From IMG/VR virus record IMGVR_UViG_3300009158_000060, positions 1-57,551 of that record: DNA of 57,551 nucleotides; one strand, given 5' to 3'. This DNA is from a virus. Numbering within the stretch: position 1 is the first letter of the stretch; each line of letters opens with the position of its first letter. This document shows, piece after piece, positions 8,701-17,191 of the stretch. The notes below the pieces were generated by a model, which did not search any database, was not told where the DNA came from, and worked only from the letters and a program-made list of their open reading frames with translations. Made by a program: the position numbers and the translations under genes.

Positions 8701-11700
8701 CATGTAACCCGCTGGCTCAGGCACAGGCGGCCCAGATGGCGGGTTGTATTGAAAGTCGTTTACGTCAAGCGCGTCAATAGTGTCTAGAACTTCTTTTGCC
8801 GTGTTGTATGCGTCTTTTGACGCAGGGTTTTCAAAACCTTCAAAGTCTTTTAAATCCTTTTTAGCCTCAACTTTTGTTGCAGCAATAGCTTCTTTCCAAG
8901 TTGGCGGAGTGCCGTTGTTTTCTCTAATAGTATTTTCAAAAACATTTACTGTGTATGCGGCAGCTCTGTTTGTGTTCCACAATTCATGAAACTGTTTGCC
9001 CTTGTAAACCGCATTTACAAAAGGAACTTTTAAATGTTCATCCGCAGTTTCTGCAAACTTTTTAAGTTCTTTAATTTTCTTATCTACTTCTGCAACGGAT
9101 AATTCACGCATCCATTCAACACGCCAACTTGTAGGTTTGGCAATAGGCGTTTTTAACTTAGTGTTCACAACAATAGGTCTGGCAACAGTTCGTGCGGGTG
9201 TTGCAGTTACAGGCCCGTACCCATAGTCTTTAACTGGCAATGCAGATGCGGGTAAAGCTGCTAAAGCATGTTTTGGCCTTTCTTCTTCAATGTTTTCTAT
9301 TTCGCCTTGAACAGCTTCTTTAAAAATTTTATACGGGTTTTCACCGGTTTGCGCGTTATTAACTTCGCGCAAAGGCATGTTTAAAAACTGTTCTGGGATA
9401 CCCGCTGGCAGTTTGCCTGTAAATTCAGGTTCTTGACTTTTAAACCACGCTCTTATGTCTGAACGATCTACCCACTGGTCATACAGGCCACCTGTTTTTG
9501 TAACTGCTTCTACACGGTAATAATCGGCCGTTCCATATCTTTGCCCGCGATATGTTCCCCAACCAAAAGTTTGCATCCCTGAACCAGTACTCATATGTGT
9601 ATGGTCAAACATGTCAAAAGTAACGCCTGTACCGTGCCAAGTTCCTTTGAGTTCAATGTGCGCCGCGCCGTAGGCAAAGTTAACCAAGTCGCCAGCAGTC
9701 AAGTTCTTAGAAGTGATGCCAAACTTTTCAAGCGCTTTTTTAAACGCATCCACCACCATATTCAACCAGTTCTTGACTGCGTTGCCACCTTTAACGCCGA
9801 CAGGCTCAACACCCATCTGCATGGCTTCTTCAACAGCATATGCCAACAACTCATCGTCAATCTGGTGTGGGGGAGTGTTAGCAGCCTCAACCCTGCGCAC
9901 GGCGGCTTTACCAACACGCGCTTCCATTGAGTCTTCAGTTTTGTTTGCCCAGTTCTTAACTGTCTTGACCAACGCGTTGTACTGGCCTTCATTAAAGAAA
10001 TTGCGGAACCCCATGTGCACGCCAACTTCGTGGAGCAGCACGCCAAGTCCGTGACCTTTACCAATGTTGTTGGCAAACAGTACCGCTTTGCCGTTTTGAA
10101 CAAAGCCTTTGGCATTTGTTGGAATCTTGTTGCGCAAATCGTTTCGAGTGACTTCTTTAAACTTGCTCAGGTATTCGTCAAGATTTTCATACACTGCTAA
10201 CTTCTCGGAAACCATTGCCTCAATCTTGCGCCCAGTAACTGGCTCGCCCATACCGGCGGTGAGTTCTGCTTCAAGCTCCGCCTTGGTCAATCCTTTAACT
10301 GGTGTACCACGAGAAAATTCAAAGTCGTCAAACAATCCCATATTGGGATCAACCATTTTGCCTTGCTTACGCTTGCTTGGTTCTTTCAACTGCGGGGCTT
10401 TGGTGCCAAGAATTTGTTTGGCCAAAGCATTGGCATCACGCAATTCAGCGCGATCCATCTCATCCATTTCTGCTGGAGTAAACGCTTTTGCTACGCCTGA
10501 CCCAGTACGGAATGGTTTAGCCGCCGCCAACGCGGCAGTGCTTGGCACAGTAGCTGCCTTGGGTGCTTTAGCTGGCTTGCCTGTAAGGAACACTTCTTTT
10601 TGCGCTTCCAACGAAGCCAGCTTCTGCATAGCGCCCAGCTTGAGCGTTGCCTGTACACGTTTGACGTTGGTTGTCTTGGGGTCGGCCATGATGTCGGCCA
10701 ACTGATTTGTGTCTTCTGGCCCCATGAACGTCTGCACTTCACCACGTGCGTCAAAGATTTCGTCATCAAATATCTGAATCTGTTTGTCTTTGACTCGTTG
10801 AAGTACTGCGGCCTCATCAACTTCTTTTGCCGCCTGCATACCGTTGTCGCGCAAATCATCAAGACGCTTCTGTTCTGGCGTGTTGATGTCTGCAACCTTG
10901 CGGCCTTTTTCAAACACTGCGCCGGGCAAGTCTTTGACGCTGATGCCGTCCTTTTTGAACGCAGCAGTAACCTTGGGCCACCATACCTGCACATTTTTCT
11001 GAAACTCATCCGCACGTTTCTTGGCTTCATCCACAGCAGCTTGCTGTGCTTTTACTTGTGACTCTACGCGTTGTGCAGAGAATGGGTACTTGAGTTTGCC
11101 TAGTTCGCCTGCTCTGCCAGTTTCAACCGCAGTCAAAGGTTCTTTGCGCATGTCTGCCAACTGGCGCTCAAGTAGTTCTAGATACTCACGTTCTGTCTTG
11201 AGGTCTTTGTCCAGCATGGCTTCGGTGACAACAACGTCGTTTTCAATTTCACCAAAGCGGGTTTCTTGCAAGTCGGCCAGTTCTGTTTCAGCGGTCTCAA
11301 TGTTTTCAACAAGCCCTTGAACTTTTTGCAAGTTGTTAATTAAGTTTGGCGCTTGGCCAGTACCCTCAGTCATTTCTTTCTTGGCTGCTTCAATCTGTGA
11401 CTCAACAGTAGCCAGACGTGTCTTGGCCGCTTTCAAAGCACGACGTGCGCGTTCAATTTCAGGATCAAGCAACTCACCCAACGTATCAGACAAACGCTGT
11501 CGGGCTTTGCCCATCGCGGTGGCCATAGCCTTTTGATACGCATTACGCTGGTTCTGAAGTGAAACTTCTGAGTCAAGCATTGCGCGTTGGCCGTCAGTCA
11601 ACATAACTGAGTTACGCAAACTATCTTTGATGAGCTTTAACTTCTCCAGTAGTGGTTCAACAGTTTTACGAGCTGCTTCTGATTGTTTACGCACAGCCGC

Positions 11701-14700
11701 ATTGTTGTCTTGCATCAGTTCAACTAAACGGTTATTTGTGCTTTCAAGACGTTGTCCCAATGAAAGTGCTTGCAAAGCTTGCTTAACGTTCTTTTCGTAC
11801 TCAGGAATCTTGTTTGTGTTGAAGTCTTGGATTAACTTGTTTACTTTTTGTTTTTCTTCCTCAGTAAACACAGACATGTTTTTTTCTTGCTGTTCAGCGG
11901 TCTTACCAATGCCTTGCCTTGATACTTGCAAGTAACGATCCATCAACGCCTTATCTTCTTTGGTAACGCCTGCTTCTGGATATGACGCAAACATTTTTGC
12001 AATGTCTGCATTTGAATACTTGCCAATATTGAAGTCTCCCGGCTTAAGCAGGAAAAACTGCATTTGATTTTTAAGGGCTTCAAGCTGTTCTTCTATTGCT
12101 TCAATTTGCGCAAAACCTTGCTTGTCTCTGGTAGCGCGTGCTTTCTGATTGGCTTCTGTTTTTGCCTTGAGCTTGCGTGCCTGATCCAACGCCTCCCACA
12201 CGGGTTTAATCTCAGGGGACTTGGCAAAGTTGGCCGGTGTGGCACGGATGTAGCCAATGTCTTTGCGTGTTTCAGGGAACAACTGGCCTTGACCTTTTGC
12301 GCCTTCACCAGCAATCTCACCTTCTTGAGCTGTGCTTTCATACAGCTTTATGGCATCTTGAAGCTCACGCAATGAGCTACCCTCGGGTGCCAGCGCGGCT
12401 TCGTAACCTACTGATTTGTATGTACGGCGTTCTCCAAAACGGGTTTCAGCTTCTCTGCCGGGGACATTCTCTACAACGCGTTTGCCGGGGACAGCTTCAC
12501 GGCGGGTGTAAGTTTGCTTGCCGAGGTCTTCACCGCGCAGGATGCGTGCGGCTTGGTTCTGAGCTGCGTCCAACAAAGGCTTGCTGGCTTTGCCGTCTTC
12601 AATGATTTCCTTGACGCGTTCCAGTGCTTCTCGAATACCTTGAGTGCGGATCGGGCCGTCTTCAGTTTCTGTGACCGCGCCTTCTGGGATGTTCCGTGTC
12701 AGCGCCTTGTCAATCATGTTGCCCACGTATTCACGCAGGCGGCGCATCTCTCCACCCGCCGTCTTGGCAGTTTCACCCCGGGCTTCAGCAACCTTCTGAG
12801 CTTCCGTAGTAGCAAACTGCTGTTTTAGCAGCGGTGTTTCACGTGAAACCTGTGATGGCATCTGAGACAGGCTGTCAACAACCTTGGCAATCTGCGCTTT
12901 GAAATGCTTTACTTCTTTGTCACTCAGGCGTGCAATGTCGTTCAACGGCGTGGTAGCCAGATCACGGGTCTTCAAAACACGTTTGGTAACAGCGCCACGC
13001 ACAATCTTGTTGGCTCGCATCTGTGCAGGCTGCACAATTACTTCTTCAAGCTCTGGTTTTTTAGGCACAGCCTGTGCGCGGCTCAACCATTCACCCACCA
13101 CATCATGAATGCGCGACGCGGCTTTGATTGCCTCATCATAGGTTAGTGCGGGTTTACCCGCAACACGGCGGTGGATGGCAGCTTCTTCCAACACCGCAGA
13201 AATGTATTTGCCACGGGCTTCTTCAGCTTGTTGAGCCAACACCGCAGGAGAGGCCGCAGACGCGCCTTGGCCGTACGGCAGTAGTTCTTCTCTGTATTCA
13301 CCTGTTTTTTTATCCAGTATACGTTGACGTTCTTTACCCAACGCATCACCGCGACGCAGACGATCAATCTTGTCTTCAATCGTGTTTAAAGCGGTGTCTT
13401 GCTCGTTGCGTGTGCGCAGTACTTCTTGGGCGTAAACGCTGGCTTGTGGGCTTGTTGCGGCGCTTGGGAACTTGCCTTTTGTCAGGTCGCCAGCAGGTGT
13501 TGGTTCTGCAAAAGCGTTGAGTTGCTCAAGTGCCTGATTACCTCTTTCAAACGCAGCAGTTGCCGCATCGCGGTTGTTTGAGCGCAGTGCGGCATCTCTG
13601 TCCGTATTAGCTTGGTCTATTTCATCAAGCAGTGTGTTTATTTTGCTACGCACACGTTCAGCTTGCTTAGGTTGCGCAAACGGTTTCAACTCAGGGTTTA
13701 CAGCAATTACTGGGGGTTTACCCTCACTTATTTTCTCCAGCTTTGGCTCGACCATGTATTTGAAAAACATGTCATCGCCAACGTCATTGCGCGTATCTTT
13801 GAGGTCGTCCATGTACGAGGTGAACGCCTGCACATGTGGGGATTCTTTTTCTGCGGGTTTAGCGGCACCAAAAGCTGCTTTGCGTGTTTCCATCTCCTGC
13901 TTAAAGCCCGGAGCAATTTGCAACTTCAACGCATCTAAAACCGCAGAGTTACGCACACCGGTAGGCAACCCGGGTAATTGCATACGTTTACTGACAATCT
14001 GATCCGCCAGCATTGGGTTACGCATCAAGTATGAAACGTAGTCGGACACAGCCTCGTTGGGGGCTTTTTCACCGGAAAGTTGTTGGTCATTGGCCAACTG
14101 AATACTCTGGGCAGCATGCTGCGCTGCAATATCCTCTGCCTTCGGCGGCTCAGGCGGCTTGGCAATCTGTTGTTCGTACAGCTCAGGCTCAGCGGGTTTT
14201 TTTGCCGTTTCCTCAGGCTCCATGCCAAACGCATATTCTTGCGGGGTTAACTTGGCAACACGTGCCTGTTCTGCTGCTTGTTTCAGAATAGGTTTGACAC
14301 GCACATACTCATCAGCCAGTGGTTTAAGTTCTTTGTTTATGGCATCAATCTGGCGGTTAACTTCTCGATTGTTTGCGTAATCCGTTTCTGGAGACACGCC
14401 TTTCTTTATTGGAATTAACTGTTGTTTGAGCGCCGTACGCTGGGCTTCCAAGTCCTGCGTCTTCTGGAACACTTCTTGGGCGTACGCTGGGCTGTTGAGG
14501 CGAATCTTCTCTTCTTCCTGCCGCTTTTCTTCATCGGCGCGAAGTTTCTTGAACTCCTCTTGATCTGCGCCACGTTGTTTGCCGCGCTCTTCCCCGCGTT
14601 CAAAATACCTACCAGCAGGGGCCAATGTGCCGCCAAGAACAGCGCCCCCAATAAAGTTATCAAAATACTCACTTCGAGCTTTTTCGTCGGTAATAGACAG

Positions 14701-15504
14701 GCCCGCTTGTAAACGTTCAAACACCTGTTGGCCCGCTTCGGTCAGACCTTCGGTGCCCATTGCCTTACCTGTAGCAAGTGCGTAATCTTTGGCAATTTGC
14801 GCAGTAGATTGCTTAGTAGCCTCCAACAACACTTTCTCTGGAACTTCTTTACCAGCAGCCGAGAAAATTCCACGAATACCGGGGAGCATCTTTAAGCTCA
14901 GTACATCCAACGCAGCCTGAGGAATAGATGCCGCAAACGCAGAGCCAAGAGAAGTCTCACCCAGTTTCTTGCCCTCGTCCATCTGACGGGACAAGTTTGA
15001 ACCAGTGAACTGCGCAGCGGAGGTCAGGCCGGTAGCACCAATACCTGCGGCTTCTCCGGCAGTAAGTAACCCACCAAGCACAGGCGCAGCAGCCGCAGCT
15101 TCTGGTAATGCCAAAGCAGCCAGACCAGCGGCCACAGGCGCGGCCATGTACGGCAAAGACCCGCCCAACAGTTCAGTGGTTTTGGTTAAGGGGGCTTGGA
15201 GCCATCCTTCTTGGGTAGGCGCAAATGTGCGCTTCTTATATTCTTCTTGTTCTTGGATGTACTTCTCAGCCGCAGCTTCATCCATCAATCCGGTCTTACC
15301 GGCCAGCGCAGCAACGTCGCCTTTTAATGAAGCAATCCCTGCTTTGGCGGCAGGAATAAATCCAGACTCAGGTTTAGCTTGTGGTTCTGGGCGCTTAAAG
15401 GCTTCAGGGTACATCTGCTGCGCTCGGGCGTATGCCTGTTCCGGGGTCTCCCCGTCTCTAATTAATACTTGAGTACCGTCTGGTAATGGAACAGCTTGAG
15501 GCAT
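5656..15504 (-). CDS. Giant polyvalent internal/ejection protein with protease-like, ADP-ribosyltransferase-like and LPD38-like regions
   Basis: 3,282 residues, last gene of the late operon. Order: an N-terminal 'LPDGTQVLIRDGETPEQAY' segment; alanine-rich hydrophobic stretches (about 110-170) that could enter a membrane; long charged coiled-coil regions (about 310-450 and 1250-1570); a metalloprotease-like 'LLHEVGVHMGF' (H1825, E1826, H1830); an ADP-ribosyltransferase-PolyVal-like domain opening with 'WHGTGVTFDMFD' (H1957) and 'FGWGTY' (Y1985) and closing with 'GVAGVKFFD' near 2358; then an LPD38-like C-terminal region (about 2465 to the end). Such giant proteins beside short-tail genes are usually packed in the virion and ejected with the DNA. 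The catalytic claims are from motif reading only. Base composition falls in the ADP-ribosyltransferase part. Start ATG 15504 is 76 bases after the upstream gene. Confidence 0.85.
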   Translation of the reverse strand: MPQAVPLPDGTQVLIRDGETPEQAYARAQQMYPEAFKRPEPQAKPESGFIPAAKAGIASLKGDVAALAGKTGLMDEAAAEKYIQEQEEYKKRTFAPTQEGWLQAPLTKTTELLGGSLPYMAAPVAAGLAALALPEAAAAAPVLGGLLTAGEAAGIGATGLTSAAQFTGSNLSRQMDEGKKLGETSLGSAFAASIPQAALDVLSLKMLPGIRGIFSAAGKEVPEKVLLEATKQSTAQIAKDYALATGKAMGTEGLTEAGQQVFERLQAGLSITDEKARSEYFDNFIGGAVLGGTLAPAGRYFERGEERGKQRGADQEEFKKLRADEEKRQEEEKIRLNSPAYAQEVFQKTQDLEAQRTALKQQLIPIKKGVSPETDYANNREVNRQIDAINKELKPLADEYVRVKPILKQAAEQARVAKLTPQEYAFGMEPEETAKKPAEPELYEQQIAKPPEPPKAEDIAAQHAAQSIQLANDQQLSGEKAPNEAVSDYVSYLMRNPMLADQIVSKRMQLPGLPTGVRNSAVLDALKLQIAPGFKQEMETRKAAFGAAKPAEKESPHVQAFTSYMDDLKDTRNDVGDDMFFKYMVEPKLEKISEGKPPVIAVNPELKPFAQPKQAERVRSKINTLLDEIDQANTDRDAALRSNNRDAATAAFERGNQALEQLNAFAEPTPAGDLTKGKFPSAATSPQASVYAQEVLRTRNEQDTALNTIEDKIDRLRRGDALGKERQRILDKKTGEYREELLPYGQGASAASPAVLAQQAEEARGKYISAVLEEAAIHRRVAGKPALTYDEAIKAASRIHDVVGEWLSRAQAVPKKPELEEVIVQPAQMRANKIVRGAVTKRVLKTRDLATTPLNDIARLSDKEVKHFKAQIAKVVDSLSQMPSQVSRETPLLKQQFATTEAQKVAEARGETAKTAGGEMRRLREYVGNMIDKALTRNIPEGAVTETEDGPIRTQGIREALERVKEIIEDGKASKPLLDAAQNQAARILRGEDLGKQTYTRREAVPGKRVVENVPGREAETRFGERRTYKSVGYEAALAPEGSSLRELQDAIKLYESTAQEGEIAGEGAKGQGQLFPETRKDIGYIRATPANFAKSPEIKPVWEALDQARKLKAKTEANQKARATRDKQGFAQIEAIEEQLEALKNQMQFFLLKPGDFNIGKYSNADIAKMFASYPEAGVTKEDKALMDRYLQVSRQGIGKTAEQQEKNMSVFTEEEKQKVNKLIQDFNTNKIPEYEKNVKQALQALSLGQRLESTNNRLVELMQDNNAAVRKQSEAARKTVEPLLEKLKLIKDSLRNSVMLTDGQRAMLDSEVSLQNQRNAYQKAMATAMGKARQRLSDTLGELLDPEIERARRALKAAKTRLATVESQIEAAKKEMTEGTGQAPNLINNLQKVQGLVENIETAETELADLQETRFGEIENDVVVTEAMLDKDLKTEREYLELLERQLADMRKEPLTAVETGRAGELGKLKYPFSAQRVESQVKAQQAAVDEAKKRADEFQKNVQVWWPKVTAAFKKDGISVKDLPGAVFEKGRKVADINTPEQKRLDDLRDNGMQAAKEVDEAAVLQRVKDKQIQIFDDEIFDARGEVQTFMGPEDTNQLADIMADPKTTNVKRVQATLKLGAMQKLASLEAQKEVFLTGKPAKAPKAATVPSTAALAAAKPFRTGSGVAKAFTPAEMDEMDRAELRDANALAKQILGTKAPQLKEPSKRKQGKMVDPNMGLFDDFEFSRGTPVKGLTKAELEAELTAGMGEPVTGRKIEAMVSEKLAVYENLDEYLSKFKEVTRNDLRNKIPTNAKGFVQNGKAVLFANNIGKGHGLGVLLHEVGVHMGFRNFFNEGQYNALVKTVKNWANKTEDSMEARVGKAAVRRVEAANTPPHQIDDELLAYAVEEAMQMGVEPVGVKGGNAVKNWLNMVVDAFKKALEKFGITSKNLTAGDLVNFAYGAAHIELKGTWHGTGVTFDMFDHTHMSTGSGMQTFGWGTYRGQRYGTADYYRVEAVTKTGGLYDQWVDRSDIRAWFKSQEPEFTGKLPAGIPEQFLNMPLREVNNAQTGENPYKIFKEAVQGEIENIEEERPKHALAALPASALPVKDYGYGPVTATPARTVARPIVVNTKLKTPIAKPTSWRVEWMRELSVAEVDKKIKELKKFAETADEHLKVPFVNAVYKGKQFHELWNTNRAAAYTVNVFENTIRENNGTPPTWKEAIAATKVEAKKDLKDFEGFENPASKDAYNTAKEVLDTIDALDVNDFQYNPPSGPPVPEPAGYMMRTLHTRPENEYILWDQHADKQTEVVKDAFKRIYDLLDSRQQAVFNRSIGHVRPDRQSGSDLYNALSAVLEQSGMPSELCPMFTSEMLHAEGVAGVKFFDAVSRHASLYTAAPGTYNYVDFSDKDEGAQIIATDINPVSQTQPRQKGEMLFSRSAEYTNPEIAKHSEFVDKIVAKQKGWSEKIKANATGLAFETQLVDRFAGFERLAKYMEPLKGTQMLYYLRMYDQRMNFVSQAISNGAPAITEKTRPDGRVERVLESKESANIHNVVQILKDAQPMVGNAEAVNRQFTMYMASIRAGNKGLSSLNFGEGVTQELLNDTMAAIKATPGLEDVFKRARDEYNAYNRNLVNFVVSTGALSKDVAKRLLSENDYIPFYRERNGVAELVIGSESPIRIGSIAEQPYLHELVGGENPILDFLTSSVQNTNLLMDMGMRNLATKNAVHELVDLNAAKFVKISSGTNVVKFRVDGEDRYAVLATEKVKIGNKEFDTGVPADILVKGMEGIPTQMPAMLRVMAMPSLLLRKAITISPLYMAKQLFRDSVAAPIISGADFMPVIGALKELNSSTKQTLERRGITGGQQFTGGAADLTKILRDVSEGKPGWMSALGKLEAMGMEADATTRRAQYNSYINQGLSEMEATLLALESMNFNKRGASPSIHVANALIPFFNAQIQGLNVLYKASMGKMPFNDQLRIREKMLQRGAMMAVASLAYAALMQDDDAYKNATPDQKYGNWFVRIPGLDEPVRIPVPFEVGYIFKALPEALYNSMVNEHGGEEAVQAFKQILLQTIPGGSSYGIPQIMKPAIEAGLGKSFYTGRDILSAREKQLLPEEQFRANTSELAKSVGKALGISPIVFEQLISGYTGTMGTAFMHALSVGIPASETPEQAVKRLSDYPIVGGAFQPNDAGGIINNVYERMNENLKVKHTFDQMVKEGNMSGAMGLLQRRGNEYMQADMANKFKANMNKLTQAERAIAASNMSPEEKRAQLDSIRKIKIAVAETVRQVSDKTIHLSTPF

Positions 15505-15534
15505 AGTATTTTCCGAATTGTGCGGCAGGGTCTT

Positions 15535-15567
15535 ACAACCGCAGCAGGCCGAACTGCATGCGGTTGT
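15535..15567 (-). promoter_or_regulatory. Intergenic RNA hairpin before the giant gene
   Basis: ACAACCGCA and TGCGGTTGT (9 bp) enclose a further GCAG/CTGC stem and a 6-base loop. It fills the only sizeable gap in this part of the operon, 30 bases upstream of the giant gene's start. No T-run follows on the transcript strand, so it is more likely a processing or translation-control element than a terminator. Confidence 0.5.
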
Positions 15568-15580
15568 GGAAGTTTACTAC

Positions 15581-17182
15581 TTACGGACGAGCGTTGGGGG
15601 CTGCTGGTACGGCAGTTACTGTGGGCGACACACCCATTATCCGAAGATAGTCGTCGATGTTTGGGTACTTGGCTTGCAAGTAAGGGTCTGTTGCCCACTT
15701 GTCTCGGTGAACAGCATCCGCACGCATACCGGTTGCAGCCGTCTGTGACTCCATGTGTTTCTTGAACAGCTCGGGGTTGCGGTAAATGCGCTCCAAACCA
15801 GTAGGTGCGTTTGCTTGAACTTGTGTACGTTGCAATGCTGCGGCATCCGCTTGAGCTTGTTTGGCAAAATCTGTTTTTGCTGTGAACATTGTGCGCTCAT
15901 TCTGCGCATTCTCTTTGAGCTTAGTTTCAAAGATGCCTTTGGCAGTGTCCGTATCAACTTGGAATATCTTGGCAATACCCTCAATGGTGCGGTTCTTGGC
16001 GGTGCCAAGTGCATCAATACCTTTGGCTTGCAACTCAGTGTGCGCTTTAAGGTCACCACGTTTTTCAGCATTTCGGGCAGCTTCAATATCCCCAAAGGCT
16101 TTATCACGTTCGCGCTGGGCTTTCTTTAAGTCTTTCAACGCCGACTGGTAGTTATCCAGTCCAGCCAACGCGCCCTTGCCAATGTTTTCAAACGCGTATT
16201 GAGAAGTGCCAGACATCATGCCCAAACCTGCTTGAAAGATAGACATGCCCAAAGCTTTGTCTTTGTCGGTGGCGGCTTCGGCTTCTTCTTTTTTCAAACG
16301 CTCTTCATAGCCTTTATAGGCCTCAGGCATTTCAGAAACTTTTTTGTCGTAGTCACCAAGCAACTTGTCGTAGGCTTTGGTTGTGAAAGATTCGTTTGCT
16401 TCTAACTTGCCGCGCAACTCAGTTGAATCACTTAAAGCCGCTGCTTCAGCTTTTGCTTGTGCAGGAGTTTTTGCAGTGGTATCCAGCGCAGTTATTCCAG
16501 CCATTGGGTCAACAGGCTTTACCGGTTTAACTATTGGTGCTCCTGCGCTGGGAGGTGGCACTGCGCCCGCACCGGGAGGTGGAACTGCTCCTGCACCGGG
16601 AGGTAAAGTACCCGCGCCAGTCTGTGCCGCAGGCATTCCCGGAGGAGTAAAGGTTGTGCCAGCGGGGAGTGTGTTGGATGCATTCTCTTTAACGCTTTTT
16701 AAATACGCATCCGTGGCACTAAGCGGCATCGGGTTGTTTTTGTCGTACTGTTTTGCTTCGCGGTACGTTCTACGAACGCCAGACTCAGGAGGAAAAGCTT
16801 TAAGCCATTCAGGAAGGTCTTCTTCCCCTGTGCTGCCGCCGGGGCCAAACGCAACGATACCGCCTTCAGCCATACCCTGCATGTTCTGGGCTGGAAGTTG
16901 GCCAATGCCTTGATCTTCTGGAAGCATCTGTTGCTGCGGAGGAGCCATCCCTTGCTGTGGGGGAGGAGCCACCATCTGGGCAATCTGCTGGTCAGCCACT
17001 TTGGGCTGCGGCTGCATTCCCGCTTGGCCCTCTTGTCCGGCCTTCATCTGTTTCTTCTGGTTTGCAATAGACAGCGCCAGCGTCACAATGTAAGGATCAT
17101 TCTTGTGCAGTGCAGCATACTGCTGCAACTGCGGCAACTGCATGCGGGACATCGTATCGGTGAGGGTTTTTACGTTAAGCAT
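15581..17182 (-). CDS. Internal virion / ejection protein, 533 aa
   Basis: The N-terminal third is helical then Q- and P-rich, with an 'AEGGIVAFGPGG' peptide (about residues 106-117) that recurs in internal proteins of related phages. A proline-alanine-glycine linker with repeated 'GAGAVPPP' units (about 195-220) follows, then a long helical, coiled-coil-like region rich in K, E and A (about 245-460). No enzyme motif is visible. Its place between the 329-aa protein and the giant polyvalent protein fits the set of internal proteins that short-tailed phages eject before or with DNA. That role is inferred from position and composition. Confidence 0.65.
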   Translation of the reverse strand: MLNVKTLTDTMSRMQLPQLQQYAALHKNDPYIVTLALSIANQKKQMKAGQEGQAGMQPQPKVADQQIAQMVAPPPQQGMAPPQQQMLPEDQGIGQLPAQNMQGMAEGGIVAFGPGGSTGEEDLPEWLKAFPPESGVRRTYREAKQYDKNNPMPLSATDAYLKSVKENASNTLPAGTTFTPPGMPAAQTGAGTLPPGAGAVPPPGAGAVPPPSAGAPIVKPVKPVDPMAGITALDTTAKTPAQAKAEAAALSDSTELRGKLEANESFTTKAYDKLLGDYDKKVSEMPEAYKGYEERLKKEEAEAATDKDKALGMSIFQAGLGMMSGTSQYAFENIGKGALAGLDNYQSALKDLKKAQRERDKAFGDIEAARNAEKRGDLKAHTELQAKGIDALGTAKNRTIEGIAKIFQVDTDTAKGIFETKLKENAQNERTMFTAKTDFAKQAQADAAALQRTQVQANAPTGLERIYRNPELFKKHMESQTAATGMRADAVHRDKWATDPYLQAKYPNIDDYLRIMGVSPTVTAVPAAPNARP

Positions 17183-17191
17183 GAGTGTTCC

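Noticed and set aside
10109-11061. Several + strand open frames of 150-200 codons inside the giant gene
   Set aside because: They are antisense to a continuous 3,282-codon frame with clear domain motifs, have no ribosome sites, and show odd S/A/L-rich composition typical of reverse-strand reading.
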